A stretch of DNA of 8,044 nucleotides from an uncultured Alphaproteobacteria bacterium (lineage in GTDB: Bacteria > Pseudomonadota > Alphaproteobacteria > CAAHEQ01 > UBA3637): contig CANREI010000055.1 in assembly GCA_947629595.1 (NCBI GenBank), forward strand, positions 1 through 8,044, written 5' to 3'. Under the pieces are notes generated by a model that was not told the origin of the DNA, searched no databases, and worked only from the letters and a program-made list of their open reading frames with translations. Positions 1 through 5,084 of this stretch are shown here, one piece after another. The position numbers were made by a program, and so were the translations under genes. How positions within the stretch are numbered: the first letter of the stretch is position 1; the number at the start of each line of letters is the position of its first letter.

Positions 1-1
1 A

Positions 2-1369
2 TTATTTTAAAAAGAAGTTTTTTAAATAACTTTCCAAATCTTGAACGGCAATGCGTTCTTGCGCCATGGTATCCCGATTGCGAACGGTCACCGTGGCCGG
101 TGTTTTCTCAATGCTTTCAAAATCAACGGTTACGCAAAGCGGTGTTCCGATTTCATCATGCCGCCGATAAGCTTTGCCGATGTTACCCGAATCTTCAATC
201 ATCACCCGTCCGATACCTGTTTTTAACAGATTGTTTTTAATGTCGTGCGCCATTTTCACAATTTCCGATTGATTGCGTTTTAAAGGAATGACCGCCACTT
301 TAACGGGCGCCAAATGCTTTTTGAGTTTTAAAACCGTGCGTGTATCGCCGCTCGGTAACACTTCTTCGGTGTAAGCTTCACTCAAAACGGCTAAAACACC
401 GCGTTCCACACCGGCAGACGGTTCAATGACAAACGGCACAAACCATTTTTTCGTTTCATCATCGAATAAAGCCAGCTTGGCAGCGCTTTCCTTGTTTTCA
501 TGAACATGCGCCTGAATGTTTAATTCGCTTTGATAACGGGTGTGATTGCCTAAATCATAATCGCTGCGATCGGCAACGCCTTCCAATTCCTCCAAACCGT
601 GCGGAAATTGATATTCCAAATCATAAGTAGCTTTTGAGTAATGCGCCAAATCAGCCTTATCAATAAAATGCGCAACCAGTTTTTCTTTGCTTAATCCTTG
701 CGCATACCACCAATTCATACGCGTTTCTTTCCATGTTTCCAACCAGTCTAAATCCGTGCCGGGTTTGACAAAAAATTCCAGTTCCATTTGTTCGAATTCG
801 CGCACGCGGAAAATAAAGTTGCGCGGGGTGATTTCATTTCGGAAAGATTTACCGATTTGGGCAATGCCGAACGGCGCTTTGCGCGCCGTTGCATCAACCA
901 CGTTTCGAAATTGCGTGAAAATGGCTTGCGCCGTTTCGGGACGTAAATAAGCATAATTATCGCCGCCTTCAATAGGCCCGACCGTTGTTTTAAACATTAA
1001 ATTAAATTGACGCGGTTCGGTTAATTCGGTACTGCCGCAAACCGGACATTTTCCGTCTTTAATATGATCGGCCCGAAAGCGGTTTTTACATTTTTTGCAA
1101 TCGGTCAGCGGATCGGTAAACGTTGCTTCATGTCCGCTGTATTGTAACACTTTCGGATGCGTTAAAACGGCAGCGTCCAAGCCTTCCACGTCATCTCGCT
1201 CATAAACCATGGAACGCCACCACGCGGCTTTTAAATTGTTTTTGAGTTCAACGCCCAACGGGCCGAAATCGTAAACACCTTGCAAACCGCCGTAGATATC
1301 GGCACTTTGAAAAATAAAACCCCGACGCTTGCATAAAGAAACAAGTTGATCCATTGATGTGGCTGCCAT
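2..1369 (-). CDS. glyS: Glycyl-tRNA synthetase, single-chain homodimeric type
   Basis: This enzyme charges tRNA-Gly with glycine using ATP in the cytoplasm. The 455-residue protein is complete and close to the usual length of the bacterial homodimeric class II form. The N-terminal catalytic part opens with GGLQGVYDFGPLG (residues 28-40). A zinc-ribbon-like insertion carries C91, C94, C108 and C111 (CxxC-x13-CxxC). RPETAQ lies at 143-148, class II motif 2 at about 176-200 (FRNEI followed by FRVREFEQME), and motif 3 at 320-329 (GVERGVLAVL). The anticodon-binding domain runs from about 355 to 450. The ATG at 1369 is chosen because AAGGAG (minus strand, 1379-1384) sits 9 nt upstream; the Met at residue 6 has no such site. 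A strong promoter lies just upstream and leaves a leader of only about 30 nt, so no T-box or riboswitch fits. The family is certain. The gene is called glyS or glyQS in different genomes. Most alphaproteobacteria are expected to use the two-subunit GlyQ/GlyS enzyme instead. Confidence 0.97.
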   Translation of the reverse strand: MAATSMDQLVSLCKRRGFIFQSADIYGGLQGVYDFGPLGVELKNNLKAAWWRSMVYERDDVEGLDAAVLTHPKVLQYSGHEATFTDPLTDCKKCKNRFRADHIKDGKCPVCGSTELTEPRQFNLMFKTTVGPIEGGDNYAYLRPETAQAIFTQFRNVVDATARKAPFGIAQIGKSFRNEITPRNFIFRVREFEQMELEFFVKPGTDLDWLETWKETRMNWWYAQGLSKEKLVAHFIDKADLAHYSKATYDLEYQFPHGLEELEGVADRSDYDLGNHTRYQSELNIQAHVHENKESAAKLALFDDETKKWFVPFVIEPSAGVERGVLAVLSEAYTEEVLPSGDTRTVLKLKKHLAPVKVAVIPLKRNQSEIVKMAHDIKNNLLKTGIGRVMIEDSGNIGKAYRRHDEIGTPLCVTVDFESIEKTPATVTVRNRDTMAQERIAVQDLESYLKNFFLK

Positions 1370-1378
1370 AATATTTTA

Positions 1379-1384
1379 CTCCTT
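1379..1384 (-). promoter_or_regulatory. Ribosome binding site of glycyl-tRNA synthetase
   Basis: The minus strand reads AAGGAG, 9 nt before the ATG at 1369. It decides the start in favour of this ATG over the in-frame Met five codons later. Confidence 0.8.
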
Positions 1385-1406
1385 ATAAAAAAAATCGAAT
1401 ATCGGC

Positions 1407-1435
1407 ATTTTAGCAAGTGTTTGTTGAAAAGTCAA
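1407..1435 (-). promoter_or_regulatory. Sigma70-type promoter of glycyl-tRNA synthetase
   Basis: On the minus strand a -35 TTGACT (1430-1435) and a -10 TAAAAT (1407-1412) are separated by exactly 17 nt. Transcription would start near 1400, giving a leader of about 30 nt. The two hexamers and the spacing are identical to those in front of the MsbA-like gene at 4850-4878. No operator is visible, which fits a housekeeping gene. Confidence 0.75.
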
Positions 1436-1470
1436 CGTCTTTTCAAAAAACTTTTACTTGTTTTTCTCAT

Positions 1471-1510
1471 AAAAAAATGTCGCCGACTCGAAAGTTTGCG
1501 ACATTTTTTT
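1471..1510 (-). terminator. Intrinsic terminator after the 109-residue membrane protein gene
   Basis: The arms 1471-1483 and 1498-1510 pair perfectly (AAAAAAATGTCGC with GCGACATTTTTTT). Inside the loop a smaller ACT/AGT stem closes on CGAA. Read on the minus strand, the stem ends in a run of seven T, about 15 nt after the stop codon at 1525. The T-runs on both sides could make it work in both directions, but there is no plus-strand gene here that needs it. Confidence 0.85.
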
Positions 1511-1524
1511 TAAAGAATTAACTT

Positions 1525-1854
1525 TTATTTAGAAACGTTATCAATACGTTTCCAAATATTGTTTTTCTCCTTTTTAAAGGTTTCAACACCCCAATTATCC
1601 CAATCAATCACAATTGTATCATCTGTTAAATCAAGAATTGTGGCCGCATCGTTATTTGCTTTACGATGAACACGACCGGGTTCTTTATCCGGAATGAGCA
1701 TATCATTCCAACGACCTTGTTCAACAGAAATTGCTCCCGGTAAGATTTTGGGCGCAATTATTGCGGATTCTTCTTCGGCTTTACGCATGGTATAAAAAAT
1801 AATTCCACCGGTTAAAACGCCTAAAATAACTGCAAAAACAATAATTTTTTTCAT
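1525..1854 (-). CDS. Small membrane-anchored protein of unknown function (109 aa)
   Basis: I do not recognise the family. The start at 1854 follows a strong AGGAGG (minus strand, 1863-1868) with 8 nt between. An upstream TTG at 1905 would lie inside the -35 element and ahead of the predicted transcript start, so it is rejected. The 109-residue product begins with MKK and a hydrophobic stretch at residues 4-21, with no obvious signal-peptidase site, so it is probably a single-pass anchor with the rest in the periplasm. The soluble part is polar. Its C-terminal stretch, about 73-103, alternates hydrophobic and acidic residues and includes IVIDWDNWG and three tryptophans (W85, W88, W101), suggesting a small beta-rich domain. 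It has its own promoter and terminator, so it is likely transcribed alone or with read-through from the gene upstream. The neighbours give no functional clue. Confidence 0.82.
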   Translation of the reverse strand: MKKIIVFAVILGVLTGGIIFYTMRKAEEESAIIAPKILPGAISVEQGRWNDMLIPDKEPGRVHRKANNDAATILDLTDDTIVIDWDNWGVETFKKEKNNIWKRIDNVSK

Positions 1855-1862
1855 TTTCTGAT

Positions 1863-1868
1863 CCTCCT
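1863..1868 (-). promoter_or_regulatory. Strong ribosome binding site fixing the 1854 start
   Basis: The minus strand reads AGGAGG, 8 nt before the ATG at 1854. It is the best Shine-Dalgarno match in the window. It rules out the longer 126-residue reading that starts at a TTG. Confidence 0.85.
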
Positions 1869-1877
1869 GACAAAAGC

Positions 1878-1905
1878 ATTGTAACAAAAAAATTTTAAAA
1901 AGCAA
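1878..1905 (-). promoter_or_regulatory. Sigma70-like promoter of the 109-residue membrane protein gene
   Basis: On the minus strand a -35 TTGCTT (1900-1905) and a -10 TACAAT (1878-1883) are separated by 16 nt. Transcription would start near 1871, about 17 nt before the ATG and just upstream of the AGGAGG. This agrees with the chosen start. Confidence 0.6.
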
Positions 1906-1920
1906 GAAAAAATTTAACCT

Positions 1921-2325
1921 TTAAAAAGAAAAAGGAATTTTTGTTCGAATAAATCCGCAATCCAAATTCGGTAATCCGCCGGCATTTTTATCGGTTGACT
2001 TTTGAAAACGCCGTTGTAAATAGTCCGGTGCGCGCGGGTCGGGAACGCATTGCGAAAAAGAAATATATTCCCAAATCGGTTTTATGGTGTTTGTCTCCTT
2101 TTTTATTTCAGGTTGTTTCAACTTGTTTTCCTTTGCTATTTTAATATCGGAAATATCCCATGTCAACGGTTGCAAATAATTTATCGTTAAATTTTCGGGA
2201 ACGATTTCCTGTTGAAAAGGCTTATTTTCGGGCCGTTCTTTTCGGGGATATATCAAACACAAAAGCAAAATTCCCGCTATCATTAAAAATTTCAATAAAA
2301 ATCGTATGCTTTTTTTAATCATCAT
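1921..2325 (-). CDS. Small membrane-anchored protein of unknown function (134 aa)
   Basis: I do not recognise the family. The frame opens TTG-ATG-ATG-ATT, so translation may begin at 2328, 2325 or 2322. I chose the first ATG (2325); none has a visible Shine-Dalgarno sequence. A basic KKSIRF precedes a hydrophobic helix at about residues 8-26 in this numbering, then RKERPENK, so the protein is probably anchored in the inner membrane with its C-terminal part in the periplasm. The middle is lysine-rich and likely flexible. The C-terminal 45 residues look the most ordered, with WEYISF, QCVPDPRAP and NLDCGF. The two cysteines outside the membrane segment, C93 and C123, could form a disulfide. It lies 66 nt upstream of the 109-residue gene with the same layout of anchor plus small domain, but I see no sequence similarity between them. 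Codon use resembles that of its neighbours, which supports a real gene. Confidence 0.72.
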   Translation of the reverse strand: MMIKKSIRFLLKFLMIAGILLLCLIYPRKERPENKPFQQEIVPENLTINYLQPLTWDISDIKIAKENKLKQPEIKKETNTIKPIWEYISFSQCVPDPRAPDYLQRRFQKSTDKNAGGLPNLDCGFIRTKIPFSF

Positions 2326-2328
2326 CAA

Positions 2329-2357
2329 ACACTAGCATACAATCGGGAAAAAAGCAA
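2329..2357 (-). promoter_or_regulatory. Possible promoter of the 134-residue gene, with almost no leader
   Basis: On the minus strand a -35 TTGCTT is followed 17 nt later by TAGTGT (2329-2334), a weak -10. The start codons follow within a few bases, so a transcript from here would be nearly leaderless. That agrees with the missing Shine-Dalgarno sequence. The -35 overlaps the T-tract side of the hsp20 terminator. The -10 is poor, so this is tentative. Confidence 0.35.
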
Positions 2358-2358
2358 T

Positions 2359-2390
2359 AAAAAAGCCTTTGCTTGAAACAAAGGCTTTTT
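2359..2390 (-). terminator. Intrinsic terminator after hsp20
   Basis: This is a perfect 12-bp inverted repeat (2360-2371 with 2379-2390, AAAAAGCCTTTG against CAAAGGCTTTTT) around a 7-nt loop. It begins 6 nt after the hsp20 stop codon at 2397. Read on the minus strand it ends in a T-rich tail, and it separates hsp20 from the two small genes. Confidence 0.92.
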
Positions 2391-2396
2391 AAAAAA

Positions 2397-2924
2397 CTAT
2401 TTCTTTTGAACGGGTACTTTTTTTATTTTACGCGTCGATTCGGGCGTTTTGGGAATAAAAACCGATAAAACGCCGTTTTCAAAAGAAGCCGATGCCGAAT
2501 CGTAATTCAAATCCGGCGGCAACGGTATGGTTCGTTGCATGGTGCCGTAGGAAAATTCGGAAAAATAAGCACCGCTTTGCTCGTCGTTTTGAGAAACGCG
2601 ATGTTGTTTTTCACCGCTGACGGTTAAATAGCCGTCCTGCGACACATTGACCTGAATCTCATCAGGATTGATTCCCGGCATTTCCGCCGAAACAACCACT
2701 TCTTTGGGTGTGTCGGAAATTTCGATATCCGGTTCCAACCATTTTTCATCATCAATCGAAAGCATGGGAATCGGCGGCCGTCTGAAAAAATCCGCCAACA
2801 AATGTTCGGGCGAATGGGGCGCGTGTTCGGGCGGACGATGTGCATGCTCTTCACGCGATCGACACGCTTTCCCGCAAGGAGGACGCTGTTGTTTTTTATT
2901 TAATGCGTTCATTTGTTTTGACAT
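2397..2924 (-). CDS. Small heat-shock protein, Hsp20 / alpha-crystallin family
   Basis: This is an ATP-independent holdase chaperone expected to bind unfolding proteins in the cytoplasm and pass them to DnaK/ClpB. The product has 175 residues, somewhat longer than IbpA-type proteins. The alpha-crystallin domain covers about residues 62-162. It starts at WLEPDIEISDTPKEVVVSAEMPG, continues through VNVSQDGYLTVSGEK, and ends in the family hallmark FENGVLSVFIPK (148-159). A short C-terminal tail carries VPV (170-172), matching the IxI-type motif that links dimers into oligomers. The N-terminal arm is unusual: C17 and C21 (CGKAC) are followed by five histidines at 27, 29, 34, 37 and 41. The ATG at 2924 is used because AAAGGA lies about 8 nt upstream; the TTG at 2954 has no such site. 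The leader holds a stable hairpin. I would not choose between symbols such as ibpA and hspD. Confidence 0.95.
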   Translation of the reverse strand: MSKQMNALNKKQQRPPCGKACRSREEHAHRPPEHAPHSPEHLLADFFRRPPIPMLSIDDEKWLEPDIEISDTPKEVVVSAEMPGINPDEIQVNVSQDGYLTVSGEKQHRVSQNDEQSGAYFSEFSYGTMQRTIPLPPDLNYDSASASFENGVLSVFIPKTPESTRKIKKVPVQKK

Positions 2925-2954
2925 ACTTAAAATCCTTTCAAAAAAGTTCAACAA

Positions 2955-2984
2955 CTCTCAGGTAAGACGGTTTTACCCTGAAAG
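2955..2984 (-). promoter_or_regulatory. Hairpin in the hsp20 leader
   Basis: In the minus-strand transcript 2973-2977 pairs with 2961-2965 (GGTAA with TTACC). Beyond one bulged G (2978) the stem continues for six more pairs (2979-2984 with 2955-2960), including one G-U. The loop is seven bases. It lies between the exporter stop codon (3001) and the hsp20 ribosome site. It is not followed directly by a T-run, so it is a poor terminator. It may be a structured 5' leader of hsp20. Confidence 0.45.
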
Positions 2985-3000
2985 CAATTATTTGCAAACT

Positions 3001-4821
3001 TTATGATACGGTATTTTTTAGTTTGAAGCGGTTTTTTTGATTTTTCGCCTTGAATTGTGCCATATAAAGCGCATAATAGGCGCCTTTTTTATCGAGCAAT
3101 TCTTCGTGCGAGCCTTCTTCAATGATTTTGCCTTCGTTTAACACAACAATCTGATCGGCATTCTGAACGGTGGATAAGCGATGCGCAATCACGAAAACCG
3201 TTCTGTTTTTCATTAAATTGTCAATGGCTTGTTGCACAATGGCTTCCGATTTGTTATCCAAAGCGGACGTGGCTTCGTCTAAAACAATAATCGGCGCATT
3301 TTTCAAAAAGGCACGGGCAATGGCAACCCGTTGTTTTTGCCCGCCCGACAATAAAACACCGCGTTCGCCGATATGCGTATCCAATTTTTTGGGCAAGGAG
3401 GTAACAAATTCATCCAAACAGGCACATTGAATTGCTTTTTTCATTTCTTCTTCCGTGGCATCGGGACGTCCCAACATAATATTGTCGCGAATGGTGCCTT
3501 CAAATAAAAAATTATCCTGAAACACAACGGCAATATTATCCCGCAAAGACTTCAAAGTCATATCGTTAATACTGATGCCGTCAATGGTAATATCGCCGTT
3601 TGTTAATTTATAAAAACGCGGCAACAAATTAACCAATGTTGTTTTTCCGCCGCCGGAATTGCCGACAAGAGCAATCGTTTCACCTTTTTTAATGGTTAAA
3701 TTGATGTTTGATAAAACATTCCTGCCCGATGTGTAGCCGAATGAAACATTTTTATATTCGATTTTGTCTTGAATCACCGGACAAGTAACGGCGTTTTCTT
3801 TTTCCTGAACGGAAGATTGCATGCCCAAAAAGTTAAAAATACGTTCAATGGCTAAAAAGGAAAGCTGAACGGCGGCAAAGTTTTTACCGATGTTTTTAAT
3901 GGGCGTATAGAGCATTAAAAGCGCTGTCATAAAGGCAACAAAATCACCGCTGGTAATGGTTTGCGATTTAATTAAATAACTGCCGTACCAAATGGTGAGC
4001 GCAATGCCCAAAGAAATAATAATATGCATCATCGGCGAAAGCCAAGCCGTTTTTTGCGTGAGTTTAATTTGCAGGCGAAAAATTTGTTTTAAAACCGTTG
4101 AGAATTTTGTTGATTGAGCATCTTCCAAATTATAAGAAGCAATGGTTTTCAAACCGGAAAAGGTTTCGTTTAAAGCGGAAATGGCCGCGCCGCCGGCAAT
4201 AACGGTTGAATCCATAACGGCTTTAATTTTTTTGCGAATTTTCGTTAAAGGCCATAACGAACAACTTAAAACAATAATGGCAATAATGGCCAATTGCCAA
4301 GACGTATAAAATAAAACGCAAATCAATGAAACAGATGAAAAAATGCGCGTTGTAAACACTTTTAAGTTGGTGAGCAATCCGGAACAGGCGCTGTCGGGAT
4401 CGGTATTGCATCGCATAATCACAACACCGGAAGAATTTCGATCGGCATAAGCGGCTTCACAATTGACCAACCGCGCAAAAATACGTTGTTTGACGGCATT
4501 CGTGATTTTGCCGCCGACCCATGTGTTTAAATAAGAGGACGAATAATCCAAAACACTTTGCAAAACGGTAAAAAGCACAATAACGGCCGGAATGGTATAG
4601 AGCGGTAAATTAAACGGCGTACTGCCGCCTTTATCCATAATAACCGTATCCATAAACGGCTTTAAAGAAAGCGCAATCACGGCATCGAGCGAGCCGATGG
4701 GAATGGTAATTAAGGTTGCCACCAGCGCCCGAAACCAATAAGGTTTCACAAACGGCCACATACGCGTATAACTGAGAACAAATGTGTTTTGCTTAACTTT
4801 TTCTTTGGTTTTTTGAAACAT
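3001..4821 (-). CDS. msbA: MsbA-like ABC exporter, fused membrane and ATPase domains
   Basis: This is a half-transporter that would work as a homodimer in the inner membrane. MsbA-type members flip lipid A-core or other lipids using ATP. The protein has 606 residues, typical for the family. The membrane domain covers about residues 25-330 with six likely helices, near 28-57, 72-96, 155-173, 174-192, 263-284 and 292-312. The ATPase domain starts near 352 and is complete: aromatic A-loop Y363, Walker A GNSGGGKTT (387-395), Q-loop Q435, signature LSGGQ (491-495), Walker B IIVLDE (511-516, catalytic E516), D-loop SALD (519-522) and switch H547. All catalytic residues are present, so it should be active. 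The last 20 residues are basic. The ATG at 4821 follows AAAGGT at about 10 nt, and a near-consensus promoter lies just upstream. The exact substrate is inferred; a multidrug or other lipid exporter of the same fold is possible. Confidence 0.9.
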   Translation of the reverse strand: MFQKTKEKVKQNTFVLSYTRMWPFVKPYWFRALVATLITIPIGSLDAVIALSLKPFMDTVIMDKGGSTPFNLPLYTIPAVIVLFTVLQSVLDYSSSYLNTWVGGKITNAVKQRIFARLVNCEAAYADRNSSGVVIMRCNTDPDSACSGLLTNLKVFTTRIFSSVSLICVLFYTSWQLAIIAIIVLSCSLWPLTKIRKKIKAVMDSTVIAGGAAISALNETFSGLKTIASYNLEDAQSTKFSTVLKQIFRLQIKLTQKTAWLSPMMHIIISLGIALTIWYGSYLIKSQTITSGDFVAFMTALLMLYTPIKNIGKNFAAVQLSFLAIERIFNFLGMQSSVQEKENAVTCPVIQDKIEYKNVSFGYTSGRNVLSNINLTIKKGETIALVGNSGGGKTTLVNLLPRFYKLTNGDITIDGISINDMTLKSLRDNIAVVFQDNFLFEGTIRDNIMLGRPDATEEEMKKAIQCACLDEFVTSLPKKLDTHIGERGVLLSGGQKQRVAIARAFLKNAPIIVLDEATSALDNKSEAIVQQAIDNLMKNRTVFVIAHRLSTVQNADQIVVLNEGKIIEEGSHEELLDKKGAYYALYMAQFKAKNQKNRFKLKNTVS

Positions 4822-4849
4822 TTAATTTGAACCTTTCAGAATAAACGCC

Positions 4850-4878
4850 ATTTTATGCGAAACTTTTTAAAAAGTCAA
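4850..4878 (-). promoter_or_regulatory. Sigma70-type promoter of the MsbA-like gene
   Basis: On the minus strand -35 TTGACT (4873-4878) and -10 TAAAAT (4850-4855) are separated by 17 nt. Transcription would start near 4843, leaving a leader of about 20 nt. It has the same hexamers and spacing as the glycyl-tRNA synthetase promoter. Confidence 0.78.
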
Positions 4879-4942
4879 GTCGGATATAAAAAGCCACACT
4901 TTTTTATCGCTTTTTTTCCTTTTTTAGCAACTTTTTCATATA

Positions 4943-4949
4943 GTTAACC
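4943..4949 (+). promoter_or_regulatory. Upstream half-site GTTAACC, possible CtrA half-box
   Basis: GTTAACC occurs here, 30 bp upstream of the first half of the full TTAA-N7-TTAAC site and so close to three helical turns away. The bases after it (GTTAACCGTTTT) match the downstream copy (GTTAACCTTTTG) over most positions. No second TTAA follows at the proper distance, so alone it is only a half-site. Confidence 0.4.
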
Positions 4950-4973
4950 GTTTTATTCGAACGAAAAATTCTG

Positions 4974-4989
4974 TTAACCTTTTGTTAAC
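4974..4989 (+). promoter_or_regulatory. CtrA-type binding site TTAA-N7-TTAAC
   Basis: The sequence TTAACCTTTTGTTAAC is a perfect match to the full CtrA recognition form, TTAA at 4974-4977 and TTAAC at 4985-4989 with seven bases between. CtrA is the essential cell-cycle response regulator of alphaproteobacteria and often activates promoters from sites overlapping the -35. Here the box ends about 14 bp before TATAAA (5003-5008), a possible -10, which is the position expected for activation. The surrounding DNA is very AT-rich, so chance occurrence cannot be excluded. Confidence 0.55.
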
Positions 4990-5002
4990 ATATTGATTTT
5001 TT

Positions 5003-5008
5003 TATAAA
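5003..5008 (+). promoter_or_regulatory. Possible -10 element for the surface-protein gene
   Basis: TATAAA lies 14 bp after the CtrA-type box, and no good -35 hexamer sits 17 bp upstream; TTGTTA overlapping the box is the nearest. This is the pattern of a promoter that needs an activator. Transcription would start near 5014, giving a leader of about 70 nt. The region is AT-rich, so other -10 choices exist. Confidence 0.35.
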
Positions 5009-5068
5009 AAAATGCTTTTTTATCTTGCGTTTGAATAAAAAATATGGTAGGACTGGAAAAAACAAGTC

Positions 5069-5074
5069 AAGGAG
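5069..5074 (+). promoter_or_regulatory. Ribosome binding site of the surface-protein gene
   Basis: AAGGAG lies 10 nt before the ATG at 5085 and fixes the start directly in front of the signal peptide. Confidence 0.8.
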
Positions 5075-5084
5075 TGCTTTTTTA

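Noticed and set aside
1370..1470. T-box or glycine riboswitch upstream of glycyl-tRNA synthetase
   Set aside because: The promoter leaves only about 30 nt of leader, too short for either, and no T-box core or glycine aptamer is seen.
1855..1905. N-terminal extension of the 109-residue protein from a TTG at 1905
   Set aside because: It would start within the -35 hexamer and ahead of the predicted transcript start, while a strong AGGAGG fixes the ATG at 1854.
1914..1926. TTAACC near the end of the 134-residue gene as a second CtrA site
   Set aside because: The next TTAA follows after three bases, not seven, and it overlaps a stop codon rather than a promoter.
2925..2954. N-terminal extension of Hsp20 from a TTG at 2954
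   Set aside because: It has no ribosome site and overlaps the leader hairpin boundary; the ATG at 2924 has a good AAAGGA.
3003..3050. Heat-shock (sigma32) promoter for hsp20 at the end of the exporter gene
   Set aside because: CTTCAAA and TATCAT are present on the minus strand but the spacing (13-14 nt) and the -10 region do not match a convincing sigma32 or sigma70 promoter.
4899..5024. Direct repeat CTTTTTTATC at 4899-4908 and 5015-5024
   Set aside because: It is ten bases of T-rich sequence in a very AT-rich region and is best explained by composition.
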